64,000 bases of DNA from Pyrrhoderma lamaoense (GCA_002794735.1 NBAZ01000011.1:682001-746000); one strand, 5' to 3'; positions 11,968 to 25,017 are shown, counted from the first letter of the stretch. Translations and numbers: made by a program. Notes: a model not told the origin generated them from the sequence alone.

Positions 11968-13677
11968 TCAAATAACGACACCACCTGTATAAGTCGTATT
12001 TTGAGGAGCGACAGACATTCCCCGAAGTATATCCACACTAGCACGCATGACACTGGAAAGACTCCCGCGTCTGGCTGTCGGACGGCTGGGTGGTGATGAT
12101 GATACTAAAATCCCTAAAGGAGGTGAAAGAGAAAGGGGGTCCAATGTAGGAGAGCCGTGGTGTGATCCAGATGAGCGTAGTTGGGGAGACTCAGGTGGAG
12201 AGTTCAGCAAGATAGTCGAGTCCGGAGGAAGTGCGTCGGGATCAGGTAGTGACTGATCATATACAATGTCATCAGTATGCGGCTTAAAGCGGCTTACACT
12301 TGTTTTGGAGGCTATCGTTTTGATTTGAATAGGGGGTGTCATAACTATAGGAGAAGAGGGCAAAGACCGTGATTTTTCACGTTCTGCCATCTTTGCCTTA
12401 ATTGCTGCCTCAAGTTTACGTGGTTCCGAAGAAGGCAGAAGTTGTGTCGATGGGAGAAAAGTGGAACTATCGGCAGGACTACTTGCCGGAGAGCGTTTTG
12501 GAGAAGGTAATGGGAACAGGTCTTCATCAGGACCATCACTACAGGCAGTGGGACTACAGCCTCCCTTAGGCTTTTGGTCAGATGTCTCATTTAAGTGACT
12601 GAGATGCCGCAGATTCAACAGAGGAGCAGGTTTAGTTCTTTCCCGTATTGAAGCGGGCGGAGTTGTACCTCTCTTGCGGTCAACCTCATCTACGCGAACA
12701 AGTGCCCGAGGAGACCTTCACTTCCAATGTCATGGTCAGAATTCCTATCATGTTCTAAAGAAGCACGCCGTAGACGTAGAGCACCTTTAGTAAAGTGTAA
12801 GCCAGTGCACCAGTCTTCTCCATTGCTCGCTTCTAGATGTTTACTTGTATTCATCCCGAGTCTTGAGGGAGGTGGGTCTGGCTAGTATTTGGAGTAGGTT
12901 CACACGAAGCCTCCTTCAGAGTAGGTAAAGTACTAACATAGACTTGCTGATGCAATTCGGCTTCACACGCAGCAATACAATTCGGACAGCATGGGCGTAG
13001 AGGGATAGTCTCCAGCCCCTGATCTAGGGGAGGAGGTGGAAGAGATATAGATCGCCTCGGACTTCTGTATACTCTGTTTGAGGAAGTGGTGGAAGGTTCT
13101 GGAGACGAATTAGAGAAGGTTTGAGAGAGTTGAGTAGCAGAAGTCAAAGGTATGTTGTTTCTGTTTACAAGACATGGTGGCCGAGGACAACCTGATGGTG
13201 AGGGTACAGAGGACGTAGACTTGCGGCGAAAACTTTGGTAACTTAGTGTTTGGGTTTGGGAAGCATCCACACAAAAGTAACTTACATGGGATATGGGACC
13301 TTCAGAACGACATGTTGTATCTCATGACTTTTAGAGATTGATTCAGTACCAGAATTCCCTCGTGACTGAACGTTTGGGCTATTTCCTTCTTTTTCCTTCT
13401 GCTGAGTCCCTGGCCATCTCCAGGGCAGCGTTGTCGGTATAGGCAAGGAAAAATCGACGGTGCTTGTCACTATACGAGGCGTATGCTTGACGTTTTTATA
13501 GACGTTTTTATAGCTCTTTGTGCTCAACTCTGGGATAAGAACGCAATATTCATTGAAACGAACTAGCCTCTCGAACGTTTCTGTTCCTGATGATGATGAA
13601 GCAGAGTCTGTTGGCGTCGCTAAAGACATGTCAGACGAGCCAGAACTCGAAGGCGAACGTAGAACTTGAGCCGACAT
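11968..13677 (-). CDS. Ser/Pro-rich protein of unknown function, two apparent frameshifts
   Basis: Not assigned to a named family. Exon 1 (13677-13286) encodes a Ser-rich start, then a conserved-looking ERLVRFNEYCVLIPEL segment. A 44-nt intron (13285-13242, GTAAGT..TAAG) joins in phase to a region with Pro stretches and the Cys-rich IPLRPCCPNCIAACEAEL. The reading then shifts frame near 12856 to NTSKHLEASNGEDWCTGLHF, and again near 12720 to SPRALVRVDEVDRKRG, which runs open to the stop at 11968. Both shifts equal one missing base beside a G run. With two bases added the total is exactly 556 codons including the stop. Most of the protein looks disordered and rich in SP sites, so a phosphorylated regulator is possible. 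The two shifts are either real lesions or homopolymer errors in the assembly. Confidence 0.65.
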
Positions 13678-15060
13678 GTTAGTCGGGAATTTTGTAGCAA
13701 TAGCCCCCGTAAGACGTCACGAGCACAATGCCGTGTACTCCAATATTGTTTGTGTCCGTCGGAGGGGACGCAGTCAGTGACGAGGGGAGCGAAGAAAAAA
13801 GAGTAAACTGAGACAGACAGCGTATGGTTGTCGATTAGGCGAGATTGGGCATATAAGTCAGTTCATAAGGTACATACATTTCTTGCTACGGGTCACTTGA
13901 CACTAGAAGAACATCGCAGAAAATCATGATTCCTGTTTCAGAAGCTCGCGTAAATTCACCCTTTTTTTAGAGTTACCATCATCAAAGTGCAATACTACTT
14001 GTGCTAGTTCGCCTCTTTTCTGACGTTCCATCATACAACCAAAGATATACATCTAGTGATGGGACAGTGACGGAGGTATTATCTATCACAAGAAAAGAAG
14101 TAATTAGAAGCAATCCATATAAAATTTAGCGTCAGACAGATAGTAAATCCTTCTAGAAGTTGATTGACTGAGCTGCACTTTACTGCACTAAATGCTACGA
14201 ACAACGACACATGGCACGAACAACGACACATGGCGAGTAAAATACTCAGCCACATGTTGCAGGCAATAACTTTCACTTGTCTCTGATCCGTCTCACTAGA
14301 AGTGGGATACTGTGGACGGCCATTGTCAGCCTTCATTTCTCAGGTGGCCGACTCAAATTGTCGCTCAGCAGACACCTTCGTGCAAGAATTGCGGCCGGGG
14401 AAATTGGAGACCAGAGTGGACATTAACCGCTAATATCAATTCATGTCACTTAATACATGGAGTAAGTTGCATGCTTTATTGGGAAATATCTTTTAACAAC
14501 GCAAAACATTTTGTTTGAATTCCATGGTTCATCAATTAAAAGTTTTGTTAAGAACCAAATAGATGCGGGATTATCATTCTCCTCACAAAGCACCACCATA
14601 CCTCAAATTTACATCTTAGCCCTCGCCCAATATGAGGCTATAGGGTTATGATAATCAAATGAAATTATCCATATCACGAGTAATTTAGATCATTGTCACC
14701 TCCATTCTTGATTCTTATAATCGCAAAAGTAGTAAGCTTATTATCTTTGACTTTTCCAATATTAGAGATTCTCTGCACGCGATAACCTTACTATCTAATA
14801 TATCAGTGCGTTGACTAGACTAGATTTTAGTATGCGGACGCAGCCTTTAAACAGTTCAAGGAACATATCTCATAAGAAGGGTTTCTGTGCAATTTTCAAC
14901 GCAAGGCCTTGATGCTTTATCATATTATCTACAACATTTTACTCAGAGGCTTGAACAAATTATTACTATCGAGCGGTTTTCATTTTTCGTCTTTCACAAC
15001 TCTTTTTCCATCACGGGATTTGTTATTGTAAGTGGCATTTGAAAGCAAGGAGGAGGAGAA
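13678..15060. other. Intergenic, no supported gene
   Basis: Upstream region of the Ser/Pro-rich gene and left border of the accessory block. It holds a 19-bp tandem duplication at about 14195-14236 (unit acgaacaacgacacatggc). Nothing else coding is supported. Confidence 0.5.
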
Positions 15061-15069
15061 GGGGAAATG

Positions 15070-15130
15070 GAAGTTTTTGCAACTTTCTGCGAGCCATCAC
15101 TAGCCTGCAGCAGATACCGAGTCCTAGTTG
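15070..15130 (+). repeat. Repeat R, copy 1
   Basis: Contains aactttctgcgagccatc followed by a cag-rich stretch and gagtcctagttgc. Similar copies lie at about 19376-19440 (same strand) and 36180-36245 (opposite strand). In each case it sits at the edge of a D-F gene pair, so it may mark a duplication boundary. Confidence 0.6.
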
Positions 15131-15299
15131 CCAATATACGTGTCATCGTAAGTAATCACTTCTTACCATAGCTACTGGGACGATCCGTAATGTCTGGTCT
15201 ATAGCAATACGCATACGATCCAGTGACAATGTTATGACACGTGTAGTGTAGCAGATATATACTACTATACTCGGGTCTCAGTGCAGGGAATGAACCAGC

Positions 15300-16336
15300 T
15301 TGGATAAGAAGGTATTGGATGGTATCTTCCGACCATAACTCCGAGTGTAATGTCATGTCATGTTAGCCTTCCGTTCTTGATGATAGTTCTTCAGCTATTG
15401 CAGGTCTAGATATGTGCACGAGTGTCCAAGTCATCAATTAGTGCGAATTTATCAGTGTCGGCATCCCAGATACAAAGTGTACTCTCGAATCCAAGGGTTC
15501 AAGTGAATGAATCTTCAAGGTGTTAACTAGGTAAATCTCGAATCCAGAGCTACTAGTACACACCTTCATTAGAGCGAGTTTCATCTTGCATCAGACAATG
15601 TCTCTACACAGTTATCACTACTCGGTCTTCTGGCAGCATCAACACTAGAGACATTTCTATTTAGATGTAGTCTCTCGTCTTTTGCAAACATCCCCACATC
15701 ATACTCGTGTCTTCTGCTTATAGTAACATCTCTTGAAAATGAGGGTGGAAATAATGCGAAAGTCTCAAATAGCCTATTACTTGTGGTGAGTCCGAATCAT
15801 CATTCTGAAGCCAGTGTCCAACAATCAACATATGTGTAATTATCACATCGCCGAAATCGTAATCTCCTATTCTGACGAATGGTTCCCCCAGTCAATTCTC
15901 TGTCAATATTCAAGCATAACATTGTGTACATGCTATGTACAAACACGCTCCTGCTTCAACCAGATTCCAGTTTCTAGAAGTATGATATGAACTATCCCGT
16001 TTCTCCAAGTATCAGCGACTAAAGATGTTCTATTTGCAGCTACTAACGCTTACTACGGGATCATTATACTTATCATCATTGATTTCTTTTAGTTCTTACA
16101 GACACTTCATAAGAATTGCATCCACAACAACTAGCAATGAGAGCTTGTGCATCTTAAATACGAGTGAATTTTATCACAAGACCTAGAAAGGTTTGATTAA
16201 GATTTAAGTTTACGTATCAGAATTAAGCATGCTATCAGCAACTTTTCTTCGTATGCTCCCCTATTCTGGCAATGAGGAGCTCTATCGTTAGGGACTCAGG
16301 CGATAGAGAGAGACTCGATCAGGTGGAAGTCGCCAT
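15300..16336 (-). pseudogene. D1: decayed deaminase-like gene
   Basis: Degenerate copy of the D family (compare D2). The start region matches D2 around the ATG at 16336 (MATS-like), and most later exons can be traced by nucleotide similarity, but the reading is broken many times and the last exon is not found. At the active site D2 has N-C-A-E-T, while D1 reads N-C-V-E-T. The second C-x2-C pair is lost: a TGA falls where the second half should be. It is divergent from F1, the same arrangement as D2/F2 and D3/F4. Confidence 0.7.
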
Positions 16337-16540
16337 CAGAAGGAAGTATCTAAATAAGCTCTAAACCTTAGTCATGTGTAATAGGAGGATATCGTATGGT
16401 ATATAACTAGTGTACGCAACAACAGAAGCAAGGACTATAATTTGGCGGGGAAGGTCATACATTCCCAGGTATCACGGCGCTCGACATATATACGATTTCT
16501 TATAATAGTATATATATGTTTACCCATACTAGATTGATCA

Positions 16541-16600
16541 GAAACACGAAGCACCACAACAAACAAGACCAATTAGCGGGTGATCGGTGAACTCGGGGAG
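16541..16600 (+). promoter_or_regulatory. Conserved block between D1 and F1
   Basis: A 60-bp block with cacgaagcac, aaacaagacc and gatcggtgaactcgg. It is found at the same place in the D2/F2 gap (21667-21726) and, inverted, in the F4/D3 gap (39025-39077), while the rest of the gaps is more diverged. It is probably promoter or 5' leader sequence; this is inferred from conservation only. Confidence 0.5.
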
Positions 16601-16703
16601 TCAGACGCATTTTTGCTTGTTTTCCGCCCTCATCCTTATTTTCCAGTATACACTATAATTATCTCCCTGTATGTCTCGCCTAACAGTGAAATATTGTTCT
16701 CCA

Positions 16704-18988
16704 GAATACACATATCGAGTCTTCCTTGGGATATTCTTTTCAATATATGGAAAGTGATGGACCTCCAGACATCATCAGTCTTCGGCAGGTGAGCTATCAG
16801 TCAATTCGTATTATACTTACTAGACTAACATACGCAGACAAACAAGGCATTTAGTAGTATTATTTCCTCTGATAAACGACTTTGGATACACATCCTTGAA
16901 AGAGAGGTGAAAGCAAACTCTATATGTATACCATCTCTTCTACGCTCAGTGGAGAATCAACTGCAGAAGATATCGAGTCATGGATCAAACACGCTTTAAT
17001 TCTCGAGAAATCTTACAGTACACCCAATCATAAACTATCTGTGCGATACTTTGAAACCAGACAGAGAGTAACATGGGTGAAACTAATTCGAGGAACATGG
17101 TGCTTGGTCGCATCCTCTGATATGGAATCAAGTAGCATAGTTCTCTGGATCTCAGAGGGAACCAGAATCGCCCCACCTCCGAGTATCATCTCCCTGGACC
17201 TGTTGTTGATGGAATGGTGGACGATGGTGGAGATTATATTCGATGTGCAATCACCGTTGGTACATGCTCAATGTATATCTCAATTCTCGAGATAGGCATC
17301 TATGATGGAACTCCAATAATCAGCGAGCTGTCTCGTGTACAGAATGCGTCGCATGTAAGACTATTCAAAGGATCTCTTGTTGGATTCGCTACAAAATGTG
17401 GAGATGACACATATGCGTATGTTGCAAAATGGGATGAAGAGAAGGAGTACAGACTGTTCAGTCTTCCTAACCTACCTTTCTCGCCTCTACCACAAGTATG
17501 TTATTGATATTTAGATATGAGCTGTTACTCAACTCCTCACTTAGGGTGTCCCAGTTCTCATGGTACATTGGGATGGATATGTGGTATCTTTCTATAGTAC
17601 CGGTATCAAGCTGCACGTCCTACCTGAGAGTGACAATGAATAGTTGATGCGAGGGAAATCGATTTCGTGCAGATGCCAGATGCATATCCTCCTGATGATG
17701 TAGTCCTTCTAGACATGCAAAGTCATGCAGATAATGAGCTTTCACTATGATGGCGGTACAGGAGAATAGCTCCTGTATTGGCTTCTGGAAGATTACATGC
17801 AATCCACATGGAAAAGGATCTAAGTTGAAAATTTTGAACAATCGCAAATAGTCATTGTGAAGGAGAAAACAGTATCGAACGGTAGTCAGGTATTGTGTGG
17901 GAATAACTAAGAAACGACTGTTTCACATTGTCATGCCTACTACACGGAAAGCATACATGCCAACACTATATACGGTGCCTATCCGTGCTTCAACTAGTAC
18001 AATAGACAAATCTTGTGATTGCATGACACGTGTCCCTCTCTCTAGAATAGGCCTTCCCCTCCCAGCCCATTACTCCACAGTAGACTTTGATGATGGCTTG
18101 GGTCTATTGGCAATAGGTACAAGCACCGGAGATTTGTGTATCGGATCATTCCTCCAACATAACGTTCTGACTGACGGTAGTATTATTACGGACCTTCCTC
18201 TTATCTCATCATCCGTCAGACGAGAAGATTATCAGAGGTGAGATTATTCTCTAACTCTTTTAGTCCTGGATCTAAAACAATTTCAGTCTCAATTAGAGCA
18301 AGACATTCCTTTGTTCTACAGAATCGTTGACAATCTCCCTGATAATATCCCTTCTGAACATATCTCAGAGCTCACTCGAGAGTGGTACGATGATAGCTTT
18401 AGAGCTGAAGACCTTCCTGACTGGTCAAATAATTGGTATAAATTCGAGTATTTACATGAGTGGATTCAACCTTATCCTCGATTTGGGATTATTGATGAAA
18501 GGATAAACCCTGATAATTCCATGTCCTTGGGCTTACGATACCTCCTTAATGCTACTGGAGATATCCATCCCGTTATATACAGGGAATCCTATCAGACACA
18601 GGTTGTGTTCCGTATAGGCCAGCGTATGTATATCTGCTAGTTCAAGATTCTAGGACGCAGGGATTGGGAGTTCTATTGGGAATTCGATGGGCAAATGTAC
18701 TCCCTTGGTGTTCTTCCATTTACATATGACGAATTTCAGAGAGATCTGCGCATCCTCTTACACGCTTCATCGGATCGGGATACAGTAAGCAATCTGAACG
18801 AGTCACGGGAAACGGTCTGGAACGAATGCCAGTTACACCTGTCATGGATTTATTTTACGATACGTGAGCATCTATTAGAAAACACAGCCGGGTATGTAAA
18901 GGATATTTCCGAGAGGGAATGGCCTGATGAAAAGTGGGATGAGCTTTGGGACTCATGTAAACACCTCATCAAAGAGCCACCGTTGTAG
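16704..18988 (+). pseudogene. F1: decayed F-box/WD40-like gene
   Basis: Copy of the F family with the same four-exon plan as F5. The F-box reads HISSLPWDILFNIWKVMDL, but the start codon seen in F2 is replaced by AGTG and one base is missing just after MDL (ctccagacatc against F2 ctccaggacatc). Further one-base losses lie near 16954, 17149, 17640, 17745, 17836 and 18210 by comparison with F2 and F4, and the exon 4 codon AAG is TAG at about 18639. The reading otherwise follows the family to the stop at 18986-18988. It is clearly dead, and closest to F4 (shared HLIKEPPL end). Confidence 0.85.
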
Positions 18989-19767
18989 CTAACTGTGCAA
19001 TTTTTGTGCTATAAGCACAGCTTGGAGATTGTATAGCTTCATATTTACTAATAACTACTACATACAACTATCATTTGTACGTGTATAAATCATGCGTATC
19101 TACATAGCCACTCAAGCTATCGAGTATCGTGAGGGTGAGGGACAGACACAAGAAATCCTGAATGATACACATGTGTATGTACACCTAGTAATATTCTGTA
19201 TATTTATCACCGATTACTTTTACATTTATCACGCCATCTACAACATAATTTTCAGACTTATTTAAACTATCGGGTAGGTCCTCCTTTATGTCTATCGCAA
19301 CCTTTTACCCGATAATTGCACTGAATTTGTGAATGCCACCTAGAAATGAGAAGTAGAAATCTGATGATATAGACAACTTTCTGCAAGCCATCATCAGCTT
19401 GCAGCGGAAACCAAGTCCTAACTACTAGCATGATTGTGCACGTAAATAATGACCTCTTTTCTAAACTACCGGGTCAATCCAAGTTGTTGAGCTTCTTTCG
19501 ATATGCGTGCGGCTTAGTAAAAGTGTTATGAAGTAAGTATAGTCGTAGACATATACTACACTATTTAAGGGCGATTATGGTAGAAAGTTATATATCTCTG
19601 ACTTAACAACGCAAAAATTCAAGCTTAAACAACAATATTCCATCAAAGACTATAAGACAAGGTAGTTACATAATTTAATAATGAATAGAGCCAAGTAATC
19701 GAGTTTATTATGAAAAGAGAAAAATGATTAACGGGGTATCATAAGACCGCAACTTTGCAGTCACCAT
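18989..19767. other. Gap between F1 and D2, with repeat R copy 2
   Basis: Tail-to-tail gap of 779 bp between the ends of F1 and D2. It contains the second R copy at about 19376-19440 (aactttctgcaagccatcat). No coding sequence is supported. Confidence 0.55.
19376..19440 (+). repeat. Repeat R, copy 2
   Basis: Same core as R copy 1 (aactttctgc.agccatca, then a cag-rich stretch and aagtcctaact). It lies between the 3' ends of F1 and D2, which is where a unit border is expected if D-F pairs were copied as blocks. Confidence 0.6.
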
Positions 19768-21221
19768 TTACATCCTCCTGGATGGCCCAGGGTTGTTTGA
19801 ACCTGGCATATACGGAAACTCCTGTCCTGGATAGCTTTGGTAGTTCTCTACAGGTACAACAGGGTATCCTGCTAAGGCTGGAATATAGTTGCTCCCCGAT
19901 TCGCCCAAAGGCGTGGGAGTAACAAAGTTTCTAAACACTGGTCTTGGGTTCTGTAGGTGTAAGTTAGACCAAATACTACCTCGGATCTGTGAATCAGATA
20001 CTCCTTACACGATTAGCATATTCTTCACTTAATCGGAAGCCAGATGGTACTGGTCCGAGTATATCTCCAGAACCGATGTCTTGCTGTGTCAGCCTTCCGT
20101 TTCTGAAGATAGTTCTACAACTATAACACGCTTCATTATACGCACGAGTCCTTAAGTCATTGAAGGATGTGAATGTATCGATGTCGACATCACGAATACG
20201 AAGCGCATGTCCGGATCCAATCGTTCTAGTATTTGAGTCTTCAGGATGTTGACTAGATAAATTGTAAATTCAGAGCTACTAGTATACTCATTCACTAAGA
20301 TATTCCATACCTTGCAACATTTAATGTTTCGGCGCAGTTCCCAAAATTTCTACCGCTTAGTCTACTGACAGCCTTCTCTCCAAGAACACTTCGTAGCAGT
20401 TTGATTCTCTTGTCTTTTGCAAACATTTTCGCATCATTTCCGGGTGTTCTACGTACATCTATATCTCCTGGAAGTGAAGAAGAGAAAGAATGCGAAAGAA
20501 CCATATCACCTGTAACTCGTCGTGTAGCCGAATCATCAGATTGAAGCAGAAGCCAGGCTCCAACAATCAGCATATGAGTCATGGCCGGTAGAGTGTCGAC
20601 ATTTCTCGAATCTGAACGGTTGTAAATTTCATTCAATTCTCTTCCAATATTTAGGCATAATCTTGTATATATGATATGTACGGTAACACTCCTGTTTAGA
20701 TCCGAATCCAGACTCTCGGAGTATGATATGAACCATCCTTATAGATTGGTTACCAATGGCTGAAAAACAAACTGAAGCTATAATCACTCACCAAGGGCAC
20801 CAAAAATGTCAGTTATGGGGACATTTCGACACCTATGAAAAGGGGCCATGATGACCCCTGGCAGTTCTCCGTCTCGGTAATATGACTCTCCGTTTGTCCT
20901 ACATGCATTATAGATTCGTACGAAGTAAGAGGATTATCAGATTTATGATTCTTCTTACAGGCATTTAATAAGAATGTTATCTACAACGAGATCGAAGTTC
21001 GAGATATCATGCCCTTCAGCAATATATGCTCTTGCTGTCTGGCTTCGGAAAGCATGGATGTACTGTAGTACCTAGAAAAACTTAGTTGAGAAACCGGTCT
21101 ACACTTGCAATAATGCTATAAGAAGCTTCACTTCACGCGCTCTCCAATTCCAGCAGTGGGGAACCCCATTCGGTGGGATTTCAACTGACAATGAGAGATA
21201 TGAGCTTGTAGCAGTCGCCAT
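19768..21221 (-). CDS. D2: intact deaminase-like protein
   Basis: Six exons joined by hand, all in phase: 21221-21105, 21062-20959, 20898-20792, 20737-20311, 20252-20009, 19950-19768, giving 393 aa. It carries G-N-C244-A-E246-T and, 47 residues on, A-C294-Y-S-C297-R. This matches the [H/C]-A-E plus C-x2-C zinc signature of the cytidine-deaminase-like fold, where the Glu shuttles protons and the Cys residues hold zinc. Residues 1-240 are mostly helical-looking with no named domain; the tail after residue ~330 is Pro/Gly/Tyr-rich. There is no signal peptide. The start is ATG at 21221 (MATATSSYL), conserved in D3. The gene is divergent from F2 across 582 bp. The substrate (nucleotide, RNA or DNA) cannot be told. 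It may instead be a zinc protein without deaminase activity. The structure is well supported; the activity is inferred. Confidence 0.75.
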
Positions 21222-21803
21222 CGAGAGGAAGACTATGAGGTGTTGAGCCGTAAAAATATGTGAAAGTGCAAAAAGGACTATAAGCTGACTTGGTATACAA
21301 GCATTTAAAAAGCATGTCTGTTTTATATGAGCTATGATATGACATCTAATTGAGACCTGTAAGAAAAATAAAGGAAGAGAAAACGAGGAATAAGAAGATG
21401 AAGCCCATGGAACAACATTCGCTTTGATTTCATCATAAAGAATTGATTGATGTTTGTTAAGGTCCTTATGTATAAGAATATGCCCCATTCAAATAACAAT
21501 ATATGTTGTTTCGTGTAGAGGAAACGCCGTGATAGATCAACAGAATTTGCAATAACAGAAGCAAGGGCTATAATTGTTTATTTATTCTCAAGTGTCGCCG
21601 CGCCTTCATAGGTACGTGAGTACCTATAACAGTATTCTAATGGTTACGTGCTTATGGAGATTGATTAGATCCACGAAGCACTACACCAAACAAGACCAAT
21701 CAACGGACGATCGGTGAACTCGGGGAGACGAGCCAGACGCTTTCTTGCTTGTTTTTCGCCCTCAACCCTAATACAGTATACAATACAATCAGCCTCTCTT
21801 ACA
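21222..21803. promoter_or_regulatory. Bidirectional D2/F2 promoter region
   Basis: A 582-bp gap between the start codons of D2 (-) and F2 (+), which are both likely driven from here. The conserved block at 21667-21726 (cacgaagcac...aaacaagacc...gatcggtgaactcgg) lies 78 bp before the F2 ATG and is shared with the D1/F1 and F4/D3 gaps. Confidence 0.5.
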
Positions 21804-24109
21804 ATGAAGAATCCTGCTTCCAGGACACATATCTCAACTCTTCCTTGGGATGTTCAATTTGATATATGGAAAATAATGGATCTCCAGGACATCATCAGTC
21901 TTCGGCAGGTGAATGATAAGCCACATCTTATTGTACTTTTCATACTAAGTTACGTAGACAAACAAAACATTCAATAGTATCATTTCCTCTGATAAACGAC
22001 TTTGGGTACATATCCTTGAAAGAGAGGTGAAAGCAAACTCAATATGTTTACCATCTCTTCTACGCTCAGTGGAAGAATCAACTGCAGAAGATATCGAGTC
22101 TTGGATCAAACATGCTTTAATTCTTGAGAAATGTCACAACATGCCCAATCATAAACTATCTGTTAGATACCTTGAGACCAGACAGAGAGTAACATGGGTG
22201 AAACTAATTCGAGGAACATGGTTCTTGGTCGCATCCTCTGATATGGAATCAAGTAGCATAGTTCTCTGGGATCTCAGAGGGAACCAGAATCGACCCGCCT
22301 CCGAGTATCATCTCCCTGGACCTGTTGTTGATGGAGTGTTGGACGATGGTGGAGAGTATATTCGATTCGCAATCACCGTTGGTACATGCTCAATGTATAT
22401 CTCAATTCTCGAGATAGGCATCTATGATGGAACACCAATAATCAGTGAGCTATCTCGTGTGCAGAATGCGTCGCATGTAAGACTGTTTAAAGGATCTCTT
22501 GTTGGATTCGCTTCGAAGTGTGGAGATGACACATATGCTTATGTTGCAAAATGGGATGAAGAGAAGGAGTACAGGTTATTCAGTCCTCCTAACTTACCTT
22601 TCTCTCCTTTACCACAAGTATGTTATTGATTTTTAGATATGAGCTGTTACTAAACTCCTCACTTAGGGTGTCCCGGTTCTCATGGTACATTGGGATGGAT
22701 ATGTGGTATCATTCTATAGTACCGGTATCAAGCTACACGTCCTGCCTGAGAGTGACAATGAATCTGTTGATGCGAGGGAAATCGATTTCGTGCAGATGCC
22801 CGATGCATATCCTCCTGATGATGTAGTCCTTCTAGACATGCAAAGTCCTGCAGATAATGAGCTTTCACTATTGGTAGCGGTACAGGAGAAAAGCTCCTTT
22901 ATTGGCTTCTGGAGGATTACATGCAACCCGCTTGGAAAAGGATCTAAGCTGAAAATTTTGAAACAATCGCAAATAGGCCCTCGTGAAGGAGAGAACCAGT
23001 ATCAACCGATAGTCAGGTATTGTGTGGGAACGAATAAGAAACGACTGTTTCACATTGTCATGCCTACTACACGAAAAGCATTCATGCCAACGCTATATAC
23101 GGTGCCTATCTGTGCTTCGGCTAGTACAATAGACAAATATTGTATTTACAAGCCACGTGTCCCTCTCTCTAGAATAGGCCTCCCCTCCCAGCCCTTTACA
23201 CTACAGTAGACTTTGATGATAGTCTGGGTCTATTGGCAATAGGTACAAGCACTGGAGAATTGTGTATCGGATCATTTCTCCAGCATAACGCTCTGACTGA
23301 CGGTAGTATTATTACGGACCTTCCTCTTATCTCATCATTCCGTCAGACGAGAAGATCATCAGAGGTGAGATTACTCTCTAACTCTCATATTCCTATTCCT
23401 GGATCTAAAACAATATTAGTCTCAATTAGAGCAAGACATTCCATTGTTCTACAGAATCGTTGACAATCTCCCTGATCATGTCCCTCATGATATCATCACA
23501 GAGCTCACTCGAGAGTGGTATGATAGCTCTAGAGCTGAAGATCTTCCTGACTGGTCAAATAATTGGCACAAATTCGAGAATTTACATGAGTGGATTCAAC
23601 CTTATCCTCGATTCGGAATCATTGATGAAAGGATGTTTCCTGCGAAGTCTATGTCCTTGACTTTCCGATACTTCCTTAATGCACTTGGGGATATTCATCC
23701 TGTTATATACAGAGAATCCTATCAGACACAGGTCGTGTTCCGTATAGGCCAGCGTATGTATATCTGCAAGTTCAAGATTGAAGGACGCAGAGATTGGGAG
23801 TTCGAGTTTGAATTCGATGGGCAACCGTATACCCTTGGTGTACTTCCATTTACATATGATGAGTTCCAGAGAAATCCGCGCATCTTTCTACACGCTTCAT
23901 CAGATTGGGATACGGTGAGCAATCTGAATGAGTCTCAAGTAACGCTTTACAACGATTGTCAGCTACATCTACGAGGGATGTACTATGAAATGTGTGAAAG
24001 TGTGCTCGAAAGGACAGCTGGATACGTAAAGAGCATTTCTGAGAGGGAATGGCCTGATAAAAAATGGGAGGAACTTTGGGCTTCGTACCGTCGGCGCCGT
24101 TTTAGCTGA
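21804..24109 (+). pseudogene. F2: F-box/WD40-like protein, single frameshift
   Basis: Exons 21804-21908, 21958-22617, 22667-23364 and 23420-24109. Exon 1 encodes MKNPASRTHISTLPWDVQFD and the rest of an F-box (LQDIISLRQ), the part that would bind Skp1 in an SCF ubiquitin ligase. The body (VTWVKLIRGTWFLVASSD, SIVLWDLRG) resembles WD40-type blades and should bind the target. Exon 3 has one base too few near 23184 (ggcctcccc against ggccttcccc in F3), which causes an early stop. With that base the protein would be 717 aa, and exon 4 is open to the TGA at 24107-24109. So this is the least damaged D-linked copy, and the lesion could be a homopolymer error. Its 693-bp middle is identical to F3. It is divergent from D2. 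Confidence 0.8.
21951..22643 (+). repeat. 693-bp block identical to 26488-27180
   Basis: Covers the end of intron 1, all of exon 2 and the start of intron 2 of F2. Reading base by base I find no difference from F3 over this span, while both flanks differ within a few bases (aagttacg against aaaatacg on the left; gagctgtt against gagttgtt on the right). Confidence 0.85.
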
Positions 24110-25017
24110 TGGCAATAGTTTATTATGCAGGAATAATCCAGAGGTGTACGTGTACAATGGTATCATAATTATTCATAGCTGATGCATATATAAACAGTAA
24201 CTCGTAGCTGCACAGCTCATGTATACTTGCAAGACCAGTCAAGTTATTGGGTATCGTGAGGATGAGGATTGTGTTTAAGAAATTCTGGATGAAATACTTG
24301 TACATACGTGTTATTCCGTTTACTTATGTCCAGTTACCTTCGCACCTACTTGTACATCTACCGCAATGAAATTACCATTCATTCATTAAGCCTTTAGATA
24401 CCCAGTGGGGATGAGTTTCCTTTGATGTCCTATGTAGATACTCCTTGTATATATATGCTATTATACCACGCAAGTTATGAGTTCAATAACCGTGTCAATT
24501 ATAGTGTGAGTCTGTACATGTACATGTAAGTGAGAGCCCGTTTTGCTAAGTGATTTATCCTTATGAGCGACCTCTTACAGTTTTTCCTCAGGCATAGTCA
24601 CTATGATAGTGACTTTATGATGTCTAGTAGGACGTGTAACCACGAATCCGATAAAATCTGGATAAATCCGACTATCTCATGTGATTCAAAGATGATATTT
24701 CTAAATTAGGGATAAAAATTACAGAAAATATGAGCAAATTTTTACGAATATTAGGTATTCAATAGAACTCCAATCAAGGCAGGTGACTCTATAATAATCA
24801 TGCCAACTATTACAACGACTATGTCACTATCATATACATGTATATCCCGGTGGCAAGGTCACAGCGCAGAGAAGCTTATAGCAGCGTCACCTGTTCAATC
24901 ACAATAAACCCGTGAAAATACGTACAATTGTGCACCATTTCATCTCTGCATCCTACCATAGATCTATCATCTTTAGTTCTCGCATCTGATACATAACTAC
25001 ATATATTTCTTTTCCGT
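24110..25017 (+). repeat. Duplicated 3' flank of F2
   Basis: From the F2 stop to about 25 kb the sequence is repeated, with small changes and a deletion, at 28693-29500 downstream of F3 (shared runs such as tagtttattatgcaggaata). F2 and F3 were therefore copied together with their 3' flanks. No gene is supported here. Confidence 0.7.

Noticed and set aside
16580..16792. Plus-strand frame starting at 16580 as a separate small gene
   Set aside because: It is an out-of-frame reading over the F1 leader and damaged F-box.
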